This document shows positions 1-11,540 of a DNA stretch of 64,000 nucleotides, piece by piece. Under the pieces are notes generated by a model. It worked only from the letters and a program-made list of their open reading frames with translations. It did not search any database and was not told the origin of the DNA. The stretch's first letter is position 1. Every line of letters begins with the position of its first letter. Made by a program: the position numbers and the translations under genes. The DNA is taken from NCBI GenBank assembly GCA_038503035.1, contig JAVSML010025537.1:1057946-1121945 (forward strand), read 5' to 3'. This stretch comes from Crocodylus rhombifer (Eukaryota > Chordata > Crocodylia > Crocodylidae).

Positions 1-317
1 CCCCACAGCTTGCTCACCTCAGCCTGGAGCTCCACCACTTGCCCCTCCAGAGCCTGAAGACAGTCACAGGAGGGGCAGGCAGGGGAGTCACCAGACCTCA
101 TCCCTACCGCCTGGGTCCCCACCCAGCTCCTTCCACAGAATGGGGGGGTAAGTGGACACCAGGTCCCCCATGGGCTCTGTCTGGGTGGCAGCCTCAGAGG
201 AGCCCTGGGAGGGTGGCACCACCAGGGCAGCATCTCTGATAGTGCTGCAGGTCCTCGCCATAGCCTGTAGGTACTACTTACCTCTCTCCTTCTTGGTGGA
301 GCTGCCTCGCTTCCGAG
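1..317 (-). mobile_element. CR1 5' fragment (leader and ORF1 start), minus strand
   Basis: Read on the minus strand, this matches the 5' part of the full-length CR1 at 36436-40918. The stretch encoding 'ATQTEPM' in that ORF1 has a counterpart at about 165-195, and a leucine-rich helix (LQALEGQVVELQAEV-like) lies at about 10-60. Near 290 a 'gaggtaag' resembles the leader of the full-length copy. The piece runs off the window's left edge. It abuts a plus-strand CR1 3' fragment head to head, so it is either a separate insertion or the inverted half of a twin-primed CR1. Confidence 0.6.
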
Positions 318-478
318 GAAAACTCACTCTTGGCTCCGTCAAGGACGAGTAATGGCCACAAACTCCTGAAAGGCCATTTCGGGCTCAACATTAGGAAAAA
401 CTTCTTCACAGCTAGGGTGTCCAGGCTGTGTAATAAGCTTCCTCCAGACATAGTGCAATAGCCTACCCTTGGGAAGGT
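318..478 (+). mobile_element. Older CR1 3' region, left half (interrupted)
   Basis: This is the C-terminal ORF2 region of a CR1 subfamily seen again at 5590-5700 ('aatggccacaaactcctg', 'ttaggaaaaacttcttcaca'). It breaks off after 'cctacccttgg' at about 478. The expected continuation ('cttcaagaggagactgaatg') is found at 2513 after a younger CR1, so the element is interrupted rather than truncated. Confidence 0.8.
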
Positions 479-2512
479 AATCCCAACGAGGATCAAAGGG
501 AGCAGGAGAGCACACAAGCCTCCGTGGCTCACCAAAAGAATCCAGGAATGTCTCCTTGCTAAAAAGGAGGCTTATACCCAGTGGAAAAAAGGGGTCATCA
601 CCAGGGAGGGCTATTCTGTAGTTGCTCGGGGATGTAGGGGGGCATTTAGGAAGGCCAAGGCAGAGCTGGAACTGGGACTAGCTTCCCAGATTAAGGAAGG
701 ACAATAAGAAGTCTTTTTTTAAATACGTAGGGGGTAAAAAGAAGGTCCTGGGTAATGTGGGGCCCTTGCAGGACGACATGGGTAACTTGGTCGTCACACC
801 AGACGGCAAAGCTAACATGTTTAACGATTTCTTTGCCTCCGTCTTCCTAAGTAGGGACCAGAACAGCCGCCTCCCTGCTGGGCCCCCCTCAGGCCCCGGG
901 GGAGGCACAGCTGGGCCATGGGTTAGCGAGGATTTATTTAGGGAGCTTCTGGAGGCGTTGGACATATTCAAGTCAGCCGGCCTGGATGATCTCCACCCTA
1001 GAGTTCTAAAGGAACTGGCCGGGGTCATTGCAAGTCCCCTGGCACAACTTTATGAGCACTCGTGGTGCTCTGGTGAGGTACTGGAGGACTGGAAGAGGGC
1101 CAACGTGGTCCCTATCTTCAAAAAAGGCAGGAAGGAGGACCCGGGAAACTATAGGCCAGTTAGTCTCACCTCGATCCTAGGCAAGCTGTTTGAGAAAATT
1201 ATGCTGGCACACATCCAGGAGGGGCCAGCAGGAGACTGCATGCTTAGGGGCAACCAACATGGGTTCATCAGTGGAAGGTCCTGTCAGACCAACCTGGTGG
1301 CCTTTTACGATCAGATCACCAGATCATTAGATGCAGGGGTAGCAGTGGATATAATCTTCCTGGACTTCCGGAAGGCTTTTGACACTGTCTCTCACCCTGT
1401 TCTCATTAAGAAACTGGGGGGCTGTGGTGTAGACACCCACACGGTCAAATGGGTCGCCAACTGGCTGGAGGGCCGCACCCAGAGGGTGGTAGTAGATGGG
1501 TCCTTCTCAACCTGGAAGGACGTGGGCAGTGGGTTCCGCAGGGCTCGGTCCTCGGGCTCGCACTGTTCAACATCTTCATCAGTGATTTGAATGAGGGGGT
1601 AAAAAGCACCCTGTTCAAATTTGCTGATGACACTAAGATGTGGGGGGACGTGGGTACATTGGAAGGATGCAACAGGCTACAATCAGACCTCGACAGGTTA
1701 CAAGGGTGGGCGGACGAGAATAGGATGGGTTTCAACACAGACAAGTGCAAGGTGATGCACCTCGGGAGGAACAACCGGCACCATACCTACAGGTTGGGGA
1801 ACTCCCCTCTTATCAGCATGGAGGCGGAAAGGGATCTTGGGGTCATCATTGACTCCAAGATGAACATGGGCTGGCAGTGTGGAGAGGCAGTCAGGAAGGC
1901 CAACCGCAACTTGGCATGCATCCACAGATGCATCTCGAGCAGGTCCAAGGAGGTGATCCTCCCCATCTATGCAGCACTGGTCAGGCTGCAGCTGGAGTAT
2001 TGCATCCAATTCTGGGTGCCGCACTTCAAGAGGGATGTGGACAGCATGGAGAGGGTCCAGAGGAGGGCCACTCTTATGATCATCGGACAACGGGGCAGGC
2101 CCTATGAAGACAGGCTGTGGGACCTGAACCTGTTCAGCCTCCAAAAGAGAAGGCTGAGGGGGGATCTTGTGGCCTGTTATAAACTAGTCAAGGGGGATCA
2201 GCAGGCATTGGGGAAGTCACTGTTTCCCCGAGCACCACCAGGAGTGACCAGGAATAACGGTCACAAGCTGGCAGACGGTAGATTTAGGTTAGATATCAGG
2301 AGGCGCTACTTCACGGTCAGGGTGGCTAGGGTCTGGAACCAGCTTCCAAGAGAAGTGGTGCAGGCTCCTACCCTGGGGGTGTTTAAGAGGAGGTTAGATG
2401 AACATCTTGCTGGAGTCGTTTGACCCCAGTATTCTTTCCTGCCATGGCAGGGGGTCGGACTAGATGATCTGCTCAGGTCCCTTCCGACCCTACAAACTAT
2501 GAAACTATGAAA
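479..2512 (+). mobile_element. CR1 retrotransposon, 5'-truncated, inserted in an older CR1
   Basis: This plus-strand CR1 starts in the linker between the endonuclease and reverse transcriptase (RT) domains and runs to a normal 3' end: a stop codon at 2421-2423, a short 3'UTR with 'gatgatctgctcagg', and a tail of 'aaactatg' repeats ending at about 2510. It is 5' truncated, as most CR1 copies are. The flanks 318-478 and 2513-2635 are halves of one older CR1, so this copy is the younger of the two. Confidence 0.9.
500..2423 (+). pseudogene. CR1 ORF2 remnant: linker plus reverse transcriptase
   Basis: The product is the C-terminal part of the CR1 ORF2 polyprotein, which reverse-transcribes element RNA at the target site. 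Visible in order: the linker block 'KPPWLTK' near 515; a frame break around 700-715; then an RT from about 757 with 'VPIFKKGRKEDPGNYRPVSL' (near 1110-1170), 'QHGF' (near 1255), 'FLDFRKAFDTVSHP' (near 1355) and the catalytic FADD box at 1620-1631. A one-base loss in the G run near 1525-1535, inside the expected GSGVPQG motif, shifts the frame. The downstream frame is then open to the TGA at 2421-2423. The endonuclease domain is absent because of 5' truncation. This is a recent but dead copy. Confidence 0.9.
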
Positions 2513-2635
2513 TCTTCAAGAGGAGACTGAATGGTCACCTTGCTGGGGTCACCTGACCCCATTTGTTTTTCCTGCCTGGGGCAGGGAGCTGGACCCAATG
2601 ATCTTCTGAGGTCTCTCCTAGTTTTACAGTCCATG
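2513..2635 (+). mobile_element. Older CR1 3' region, right half
   Basis: This is the continuation of the CR1 at 318-478: 'cttcaagaggagactgaatg', 'cttgctggggtcacctgacc', the 3'UTR line 'gggagctggacccaatgatc' and the terminal 'tccatgaatc'. The same order is uninterrupted at 5720-5855. Confidence 0.85.
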
Positions 2636-2685
2636 AATCAAACCAAATGTCCATGTTTGTGTGGAAGTGTTCCTTGAGTATAAAA

Positions 2686-3121
2686 TAGTGAATCTCAACT
2701 GGGATATCATGAGATCCTGTTAAAAGTGCCTCCTTGCTGCCACCAGGGTTTAAGTACCCCACTATCCCTCTGTTTCTGGGTGGCACTATGTGAGGGTGGG
2801 CTGGGAAGCAGCTATGGCACAAGGAGGTACTCTACTGCAGCCCAACCTGAGGGGAGGAGCCACTATGAGGTTATGGTTGCTGACTCACCTGTATCCTGTC
2901 CACAGGGTAGCATTGTTGGACAAGTGCTGCTACTACCCCTGTACTTCTTAGTAGGCATGAACCCACCCTGGGCTTCATGCATTGATGCAAATTGGAGGGG
3001 CATGTCTCCCCTGTGTGGGGAGAAAGGATGGCCTCCCTGTGACCACATGTGCAGAGGGTGCCGTTAAGTTAAGAAAAGTCATGGAAGGGGACCTTACATC
3101 TGAAAAAGTTAAGAACCACTG
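2686..3121. mobile_element. Non-autonomous hAT-like DNA transposon with TSD
   Basis: The ends are imperfect terminal inverted repeats: 'tagtgaatctcaact' at the left, and 'agttaagaaccactg' at the right, whose reverse complement is 'cagtggttcttaact' (11 of 15 match). The flanking 8-mers are gtataaaa (2678-2685) and atataaaa (3122-3129), 7 of 8 identical, as expected for a hAT TSD. The termini resemble the cagtggttctcaa-type ends of Charlie-like hAT elements. No transposase frame is seen in the 436 bp. Confidence 0.75.
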
Positions 3122-3129
3122 ATATAAAA

Positions 3130-5305
3130 AGAAGCAAGGAGTGAGTTTTCTGGGTGGAGGCAGTTTGGGATTTAACCAGTCCTTAAGGAGAAACTAAGAG
3201 AAGTTAAGATGGCTAGAATTTATTCTATATTGCCAGTATTTACTTTGTAAATAAAGTCAAACCTTGGGCTAAAATAAGCTTTGACCTTCCATTGCCAGTG
3301 TGTGCTGTGCATTTGAGCACTGTATGGAAGCCATCAGATGACAGTGATTATGTCAGTGATAGATTACATGATGTGTTAAGACCCAGAAGCAAAACTATCT
3401 AATGCTGTCAGAGTTAGAGCTCTCTTCTAGCTATGCAAAGTTCTAAAACGTGCCTGTGATAATGTCAAAAACAAGGCTGCCCTTAAGCACAAGCATAATA
3501 AAATCTTGACAAGCCATTTATTTGGCAACTAAGATGCTGGGCTAATCTCTCCATTTCTGGCAGCAATACTGGAGGAAAAACCACCTCCCAGCCTGGTTTC
3601 CAAATTGTTTCTTCAAGAACTTGGAACAGTACAAATCATGCAGCTAGTCCTAGCCTGAAGTACCTGTTCAAAGAAAAAAAAAAATGTTTTCCTCTAGAAC
3701 TTGCTTGGAATATTTATCCTGTACTGCTAGCTGTTATCAACAGGAGCAGTAACATTTTGGAGTAGAAAATACTACTAACTGTAGATGGATCTTAAGAGCT
3801 GAGTGGGTTCTGACTTCTTTTCATAGATGTTAAAAATACTGTGGTATTTGAAGATCCATCTCCAGTTTCTGCACCTCTCTGAGAAACACTTAGCAGTCAG
3901 AACATCATCTGAGCATTTTATGCATAGCTATTTTTTTTGGATTTCTTTGTGGGGGGGGTTTTAAGACAGTCTTTAAAAATTACGTTGAGCCATTTTTGGC
4001 CTAACTTCTCATGCTTCTTAGTTGAATGCACCAGATAATGGAAATCATTATCAATTTAAGATGTTCCTTTGTATCCATTTTTAGAAAGTGTTCATTTATT
4101 ATAAACCAAGATACATTGTCACACAGATAACCCAAAATGTAGAATAAAAACCAGCATTTATAGATAATTAATTCCTGGAATTATGGAGGAGAAACCTTAT
4201 ATGTACTTTGGCACATTTAAACAGTGGTTTCAATTTGTCTAGAGCCAAATTATATATAATGCATAAGATAAGATTATAATACTGTGCTTCACTAAGTGTG
4301 ATTGATGATAAGATTATTGTTCATGCTCTAAGGTCTGTCATTTAAAATCATGTCATGATTTCATTGTTAGTCAAAATGATGATTGCCATAGCCTAGAAAT
4401 GTTACCCTTTATGTGGAAGACCATGTGTTTTTGTTTGGTTTTTTTTACAGGTCACGGTTTACTCTATTGCTCTTAGAACAGATAGGGTTAGGTTCAGGCA
4501 ACATTTGAAGTTCTCTCTGGAACATCAGTACCAGTATCATAAAATGTTTTGCTGTACCAGTATCATGAAAGCAGTACACCTAATATTTGTAAAGAAGTCC
4601 TTGTTAAATTGGATGAAGGAGCTTTAGAACTTTCAAGTGAAATTGTTGATCACTGAGAACATTGTATATGTTAGCAAGTTCTCCCGAGAATAATCACTTG
4701 TCAATTCGTATGGATGTCAATTGATGCACACAGTCCAGCTTTGAGTGAAGGGTCTAAGTACACAGCCAAACAATTGTTTGTTTGTAGCCCAGGTAGGCAT
4801 TTCTACATTAAACTTTTGTCTAGTTGACATGGTTGAAAATAACCATGAAGACTTGCACGGTCTGCATCCAGGGTCATCAGCTGGCTGGTCAATTTGGTCC
4901 AGAAGAGAAGGGTCAATTTGGGACAGAAATTGGCAAGCATAAGCTGTGGAGCTATTACAGACATAAGCACTGGCTCTTGCATATTCTGTAGCTGAGTACT
5001 GTGCATAGGTATGGACCAGAAGCGGTCACACTCAACTTGTCAATATCCAACTAAACTCTGATGCAGTGCATCACTGGAACTTCAAGTCAGCCCCAACACC
5101 TTGGCTTCCCAGGCTGTCACACATCACTCCTCCATCCATTTGTCACAGGGCAGCAACTTGATGGGAAGTTCAGCAAATTAAGGAAAACAAAAGTTTTCCC
5201 ATCCACCAGCACCTCAACAATCTCCCTCACTGTCATCTAAAGTCACGTTTATGTGCTTAACCTTCAACAATGTTACTTCAACTCTGATGAAGCTTGGAAT
5301 ACTGA
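3130..5305. other. AT-rich non-coding DNA, no recognised gene
   Basis: I see no convincing coding frame or terminal repeats here. The only local structure is a short duplicated phrase, 'gtaccagtatcat', at about 4530 and 4555. Homopolymer runs occur near 3675 (A), 3930 (T) and 4440 (T). Confidence 0.5.
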
Positions 5306-5309
5306 ATGG

Positions 5310-5855
5310 AGTCCACAGGAAGTCCCAAATAAACATCTGTGTCCAGTTCTGGGTGCCACACTTCAACAAGGACATGGTAAAGCTTGAGAGCGTTCAGAGA
5401 AGAGCCACCTGTACGATCAGAGACGTGCATGGCAAGCCATACAAAGAAAGGCTGACGGGCCTGGGACTCTTCGGACTAAAAAATAGAAGGATGAGAGGGG
5501 ACTTGGTAACAGCTTATTGCTACATCAGGTGACTACATCAGGGGCTTGGTGAATAACTGTTCACCAGGGCACCCTTGGGGAAAAGCAGGAGAAATGGCCA
5601 CAAACTCCTGGAAGACCATTTCAGGCTTAACATTAGGAAAAACTTCTTCACAGTTGGGGTGTCCACTGCCCAGACTGTGGAATAGGCTTTCTCCAGAGGT
5701 ACTGCAATCACTTACCCTAGACCACTTCAAGAGGAGACTGAACGGTCAACTTGCTGGGGTCACCTGACCCCAGTTGTCTTTCCTGCCTAGTGCAGGGGGC
5801 TGGACCTGATGATATTGCAAGATCCTTTCCAGCCCTTACAATCTATGAATCTTGT
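5310..5855 (+). mobile_element. CR1, 5'-truncated 3' fragment
   Basis: The C-terminal part of CR1 ORF2 is readable at about 5320-5770 ('VQFWVPHF', 'VQRRAT', 'GLFGL'), with breaks near 5525-5545. The coding end is followed by the conserved 'cttgctggggtcacctgacc' and a 3' tail ending 'acaatctatgaatcttgtg'. It is the same subfamily as the older element at 318-478 plus 2513-2635, and serves as an intact reference for that split copy. Confidence 0.85.
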
Positions 5856-5978
5856 GATTGATCCAATGTAGAAGGTCCCTGGCTTTAATGTCCCATGATG
5901 CTCATGGGCAATTTTAAACCTTATCTGCATAAACCATGGCAGATGCAGATACTCGATACACAGATAGAAAATTAAAAA

Positions 5979-6014
5979 CTCTCTAGTGTGCTATTGTGCT
6001 CTCTAGTGTGCTAT
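5979..6014. repeat. Short tandem duplication, 20-bp unit, 1.8 copies
   Basis: 'ctctctagtgtgctattgtg' at 5979-5998 is followed directly by a second copy of its first 16 bases at 5999-6014. The surrounding DNA from 5856 to about 6420 is otherwise featureless. Confidence 0.8.
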
Positions 6015-6419
6015 ATGCTCACAATAGACCATGGAACATATAACAACTAAATGCCTGCTCCACAAATCTGAAGAAGGTATCACAGCCGTACATTCTGCTG
6101 CTCCTAATGCAACTGTCTGGCTCAACAACCTAAATGTAAAATTATAGTTGCTGTTCTGTATCTACATCAGACATATGAAAGAAGCAGCAGCTGCCCAGTA
6201 TATAGTGACACTGATTTCTGTGTATACTGACTTCATGGGCATCTTTGCCTATGCTGGCTAAATTAAAACTAGCTCAGGTGCTGCAATCACTTCTAACTGC
6301 AGTACAGATATACCCTAAAGGATATACTTGGCAAGTAGAGACAGTGAATGAGAATCATGATATCCCATTTTCTCCCTTCCTTACAAGGGCCCTAGGTCTT
6401 TTCCTCTTGTAGTATCCTT

Positions 6420-7047
6420 CTCCAGACTCATGAAGGGGCCAGAGCTGTCACTGCTGCAACCACTCCTGCATGGATGGGCAGAGATCAAAATGACTGTGTG
6501 CTCTGTGCCCCAGGCTGAAGAGGAGCAAGAACCAGGGGGTAAGCAGCAGTGGGAAGGGCAGGTGGCTGGACTGGGGGGAGAGAGAGGTAGTGGCTGGGGG
6601 TCAGAGGCAGTGGGAGGATAAGTAGAGGGACAGGTACTATTAGGTGGAGGCACTGTAGGGGGACTGGCACCAGGGGGTGCAGGCACAAAGTGGGTATGTG
6701 ATGCATGGTGGGTTCTGTGGGGGTGAGCCATCAAGGCACAGACAGGCAGAAGGGGGGCAAGTGGTAGTCGGGACAAGTGGCAGGGGGTAAGATGTGGAGG
6801 GAGCGAGGGACAGCGGTCAACACGTTTGACACTCTTGCCACATGCTTTCTCACTGTCTTTTCCCCTACAACTGCTTGCTCTGCTTCAGTGGTGCCCAGGA
6901 GACTGGGATGACAGTTTAAGATGATCCTTCAACAAGGGTATTCTACGCTTGGAAAATTATAACAAATTTCTATACTTTCTGTATGTAAATTCTAATTATT
7001 GGGGGCTTGCTTTAAATTCAAAATCTTCTGGATCTGGGTAAATATAG
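6420..7047 (+). mobile_element. TA-flanked inverted-repeat element, copy 1 (3' end recognisable)
   Basis: The right end, about 6925-7047, has the family's subterminal hairpin ('ggaaaattataacaaat' near 6951), a 'gggggcttgctttaaattc' line and the terminal 'gggtaaatata'. These correspond to the right end of the copy at 50199-51106. The interior, about 6430-6800, is G-rich ('gggggagagagaggtag'). I could not locate the left end, so the start is approximate. Confidence 0.55.
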
Positions 7048-7112
7048 GATGCATGTGTTAAATATTACTTGTTATTTATTATCTTGGTGATTTAATGTAG
7101 GTGAAGCCTAAC

Positions 7113-7860
7113 TATTGCATTTACTCCAAGCTAAGACAAGATTTGTTTTCCAATCGGCACTGCGGGGGGAAGACCCTCATCGTAGATTCTCCTACAAAGC
7201 AGGGGATGCAGGCAGCTGCTGTGACTCTAACTTTGACTCTGATGCATTGGGGCTGGAGTTAAACCCACAGCAGCCTCCTGACCCCAACTTCACTTATCTT
7301 CTGCAGTTTCCACCCTCACCTCTGCCTTCTCCCTCCCCCTCCGCCGCTACTCCAATCCATGCCTTACTGTCAGGTCTCAGCTCAGCTGTGGCTCAGGCTT
7401 GATTCCCTCCCAGTCTTGTAGTACAGGGAAACTCCACTCTCTGCCTGGCGAATCAGCAACAACACTGTTTCTGTGTGGCCTGGCAAGGGCTGCAGTTCTA
7501 CATGCTATGCTCTGTAACCTGGCAGGAAACAAAGCCTGAGCAGGGTCCAACAATAAACAAGGGTGGGGAAGGAGAGGCCAGAGACTTTGGGAGGAATGTG
7601 TGGAAAGGGACAGAGACTGTGGGGAGTTGGGGGGAGGGAAGTAGAGGCTGTGGGGAGTGCAGGTGGTGGGAAAGTTGCGGGGGCTGCCTGATTCCCCCCC
7701 ACCCCCAGCCACTGGTTTCCCTGCTGTAGCAAGGGTGGGGGGGGTGATAATGTAAGACAACCCTCTGATAATTAGATTATATTCCTGGAAAATTATAACA
7801 AATGTATACATTTTCCATATATAGAAGCGAATGGAGGGGGGTGTCTGTTTGTTGATGGGG
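7113..7860 (+). mobile_element. TA-flanked inverted-repeat element, copy 2
   Basis: The left end 'catttactccaagctaag' near 7118 follows a TA and matches the left terminal repeat of the copy at 50199. The GC-rich interior carries Pro/Ser-rich chance frames. The right subterminal hairpin 'ggaaaattataacaaatg' lies near 7788, with a decayed 'ggggggtgtctg' beyond it. The terminal right repeat is too diverged to place exactly. Confidence 0.6.
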
Positions 7861-8465
7861 GGGAGGGTTGGCAATCTGCAGTTAATAATTGATCTCATAA
7901 CTTGCCAGATCAGAATAGAAGTGAACACAGTATCTTCTATTAATATTTTTAGTTTCTTATGTACTTTTGTACAGTATCTTTGCACATTTTAGCTGTTTCT
8001 GCCAGGTGGTGAGTTGAACAAAACTAAAATACATAAAACAAAACCTGAATGTGCATCCCCATGGAAGACTGTGGGGCTATATTGCTTTTAATGGGAGATG
8101 GAAGATGCATATGTTATAAAATCTGTTCAGAAAGCATAGAGTTTTGAATATCTACCCCCTTGTGTCAAGGCATTGAAGTAATTTTCTGTAGCCCCATTAA
8201 GATATCATTGCTGTAGGTAACTTGTGAGGGGATGTAGTGGGCTTATTTGAATGACAGGATGTAACAAATGATTAGAAAAATTGTAGGATAAAGAAAATCC
8301 TAAGAAGAATGTGCCTTAGCATGTAAATAGCACTTTTAAAAAAAAGTTTCAGAAAGGAAAGCTAGACATGTAAGACCACATTGTATTCCACCTAGTAGGT
8401 GCTTAAATGCCAAACCTATTTCCTCCTGCTTGAGCTCTTGAAAAAATGAGCACCAATGGTGGGTG

Positions 8466-8467
8466 CA

Positions 8468-8493
<26 letters not shown>
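8466..8493. repeat. (CCT)n microsatellite
   Basis: About nine uninterrupted CCT units, flanked by 'gggtgcat' and 'catctttcg'. Confidence 0.95.
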
Positions 8494-8498
<5 letters not shown>

Positions 8499-9157
8499 TC
8501 GTACACTACCAAAGCAGATGTGTTAACAGCTTTTCACAAACCTGAATGATGTAGAGTAGAATCTCACTTTGGTGCTTAAATCTACTTAGATGACTAATAA
8601 CAGGCAAAATCAGACCTAACTCTTATTTTTTTAATCATCACCTATTAACAGAAGAGTGACAATTTCTGCCTGTTTTTTTTAAAGAATTACTGTTTTTTTC
8701 CTCCATCAGTTCTGATTTAATCAAATTTTTGCTTGGATTTGATTCTAGGGTTGTACAGCATGAGTGACTGGTGCTGCCTTAGTTGGGGGGGGGGCATGTG
8801 CCCCTCCAGTGACCAGTCAGCAACTGATCTGCACTCTTCAGAGCCTGAATGACATCACTTGCATAAGGAACCTATACATATTTCTGCATTGTGTTGATTT
8901 TGGGAAAAATCTCAGTATTCCATGGACCATTTTCAGCTTGAACTCTATAGATAATTTTTTTAAAAAAAAAGTAGCCTATAATGTACCTGTCTGAATATAT
9001 CTGCCAGTCTTTATGGTTTTACAATAAAAGTTTCTGATTGCATTTTTTTTCCTCCTCTCATTGTTTGAAAGACCCCTGCCAACAGCAGGCATTGATTATA
9101 CAGAAGAAACAGTAAAGCTACTTATGTGCAGGTGCTAGCAAATAATGTAGGGTTTGG

Positions 9158-9189
9158 CAGTGTTTTTAGGCAGAGTGCCAAAAACACTG
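9158..9189. repeat. Near-perfect hairpin
   Basis: 'cagtgtttttaggca' pairs with 'tgccaaaaacactg', a 14-bp stem with one bulged base and a 3-base loop. The function is unknown. It may be the palindromic core of an unrecognised MITE. Confidence 0.7.
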
Positions 9190-9751
9190 GCAGTCTTGAC
9201 TTGTAAGATATACTGGCAATCCAGGATGTGGGGTACTGTGGGTCAGCAGTGAAAGGAAACAGCAGAGTTAGGGAGATTGTGGTTTGGGAGTGAGGGGCAC
9301 AGACACACACACAGGTACATGCATATAGACATACAGCCACCTACCGCTCTGTTGCATGACTCGTCCTGGCTCAGTGAGCCCTGGCTTTCCGTCTCCCCCT
9401 GCCCCTTCCCCTCCACAGGCTTAATAGAGTGGCACTCTACATGTGCCAGAAGAAAAAACTCAAAGATTTGATCTTTCTATCAGGAGATCATGAGTCAGAG
9501 TTGATTTGACTTGGAAATCAGGAGTCTCGTGATTTTTTTCATGAGAGTTGGCATTTCTGTGCCAAGCAAAATGCTTTTCCATGCCATGCCTATGACACTA
9601 TAAAGCACTAATTGGACTAAATGTATATCTTTGTATATTTAGTCTTCTTAGCCAAAAATATAGGACTTGTGGGATTTCAAAGGATTTTTACCAGTTACTA
9701 TCAAATTCCATTGAAATGATTGAACTAAATCATTCACTGAGAAATGTAAAA

Positions 9752-10186
9752 TCAGCTTGAGAGGGTGCAGAGGAGAGTCATGTGTATGGTCAGAGGTCAG
9801 GAAAACATGCCTTATGATGAGAGGCTGAGAGCAATGGGGCTATTCAGCCTGGAAAAGCGCAGGCTCACCTATAAGTTTATCTGGGTGCTCATCAGAATCT
9901 GGGGGGGACATCTGTTCACCAGATCCCCCCCCCAAGGGAAGACAAAATCGAATGGTCACAAATACCACTGTGACCGATTCAGGCTGGACATAACAAAGAA
10001 CTTCACTGGACTGCCACCGGAGGCAGTTCAAGCGCGCACTGAACGCCTTTAAGACACATTTGGATGTTTATCTTGCTGGGATCTTATGACCCCAGCTGAC
10101 TTCCTGCCCCTGGGGCAGGGAGCTGGACTCGATGATCCTCCTGGGTCCCTTCCAGCCCAAATGTCTATCAAATCTATGAAATCTTC
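9752..10186 (+). mobile_element. CR1, 5'-truncated 3' fragment
   Basis: This shares the subfamily of the full-length element at 36436-40918. 'CAGAGGTCAGGAAAAC', 'GGGCTATTCAGCCTGGAAAA' and 'cttgctgggatcttatgacc' have direct counterparts at 40488-40835. About 430 bp of the RT C-terminus and 3'UTR remain, ending in 'tatcaaatctatgaaatctt'. A poly-G/poly-C stretch near 9900-9932 and a loss after the DIRKNF block disrupt the frame. Confidence 0.85.
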
Positions 10187-11540
10187 TGATGCCAAAAGGT
10201 CTTGCTTATTTGTTTTTTTCATCACAGAGTTAGGGTCTCATGGTTTTGAAGTTTGTAGAGCAGAATCTGTTTTAAATGCTAGATGTCATGAACTGGGAGT
10301 TCATGGGATGTTTTCTATGATTTCTTGAATTTATTTTACTAATACAACATATGTAGTTGCTATTTAAAGGTAACCTCAAGCTTTATTTAGCCTTATTGTC
10401 CTTGTACTTAAATACCTTGTGGTATCTGCTATAAAATATATTTCTTATATGTTATAATAGGGCCAGGATTACACAATATGACTTTCAAATATTAAGCAAC
10501 AAGATTCTTTGGCATCTAGAATAGCTAAAAATCAGTACAGTAATGGCTTAGAATTAGCATTCAATTTGAGTTGTTTATGAACTCCCTTGAATTTACATAT
10601 TAAAAGAAGTTTGACGCCTGGCTAGTCCAACTACTGGGGAGAGCGACAGTATATTGGATTAATAGATCTCCATGTCTGAAAGGATAAACATATTCTTCTG
10701 ATTTTAGTAAGATATGGAACGACCTGTAGTCTGGGAAATGTGCATCTTTGGGGGGCAGGAAGTTACTGGCACTGTGAGCCCCCTGCTAGAATCAAAGAGA
10801 TGACGTATATAAATAGCCAGAGGCTCAATAGTACTTAAGTCTGCTTCAAGTGCATAGCTTTGGCTTTCATCTTTCCAGGTAGATGTGTCCTAGGTTAAAT
10901 TAGCCAGATCAGCTCCAAATTCTTTGAATCATTCAAGAACCTTATGTGGCTCTATAACTGGCAAATATCCTCCACCACAAATGTTTTGGCCTGGGGTTTC
11001 AGATGCTTCCAAATTTTTTGGCAGGCATCCTATGTGCAGGCCCAAGCCTGGAGACTTAGGGTTCAGGTACCCCCGAGTTTCATTTGCCATCAGCTGTATG
11101 GCCACAGGAGCAAGCTAGGGAGGAATCTCCCTTTTCCATAAAGTTGGCGTGTAGCCGAGACGCGCACCATTTTCCTTAAAAATACAATTAAAAAAAATAT
11201 TTCCAGGTAAATAGAGAAGGGAGTCCCTTAACCTGAGTAACGTAGGCTGCGCAAAGAAGCTGACTGGAGTAACTGCAGGAGGGTCTGGTGATGAGGTCAG
11301 AGGGAGAAACAGCTTTTTAACCTCTTGAAGCTGGCTAGAGACTGCATCCTTGGATTTAAGGTTCAGGCTATTGTTCTGTTGATGTCTTTTATTTGTTTAC
11401 TCTCATCTCTGTCTGCATCTCAGCATGATACTTATTTATTGGTTTTAAGGTACAGGGTAAGAACAGGTTATTCTGAATTGTCTTTTGTTCATTGATTCTG
11501 ATATCCATCTGTATCTTGTATTAGTAGGAGCATTGCCTGT
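10187..11540. other. Non-coding DNA, nothing recognised
   Basis: Moderately AT-rich sequence. I see no terminal repeats, no tandem arrays beyond short homopolymers, and no credible coding frame. Confidence 0.5.

Larger units (their letters stand above)
7861..9751. other. Non-coding DNA with a microsatellite and a hairpin
   Basis: No coding region is supported. It includes the (CCT)n tract and the 9158-9189 hairpin listed separately, plus a short CA-rich patch at about 9300-9315 and a 10-base G run near 8786. Confidence 0.5.

Noticed and set aside
7377..7985. 202-codon minus-strand open frame
   Set aside because: Pro/Ser/Leu-rich translation of a G-rich transposon interior running into AT-rich DNA. 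No domain or conserved motif, and the opposite strand carries the element's hairpin.
8760..8825. Terminal inverted repeat pair 'tgactgg'/'ccagtgaccagtca'
   Set aside because: Pairing is only about 7 bp and is interrupted by a G run; no flanking duplication.
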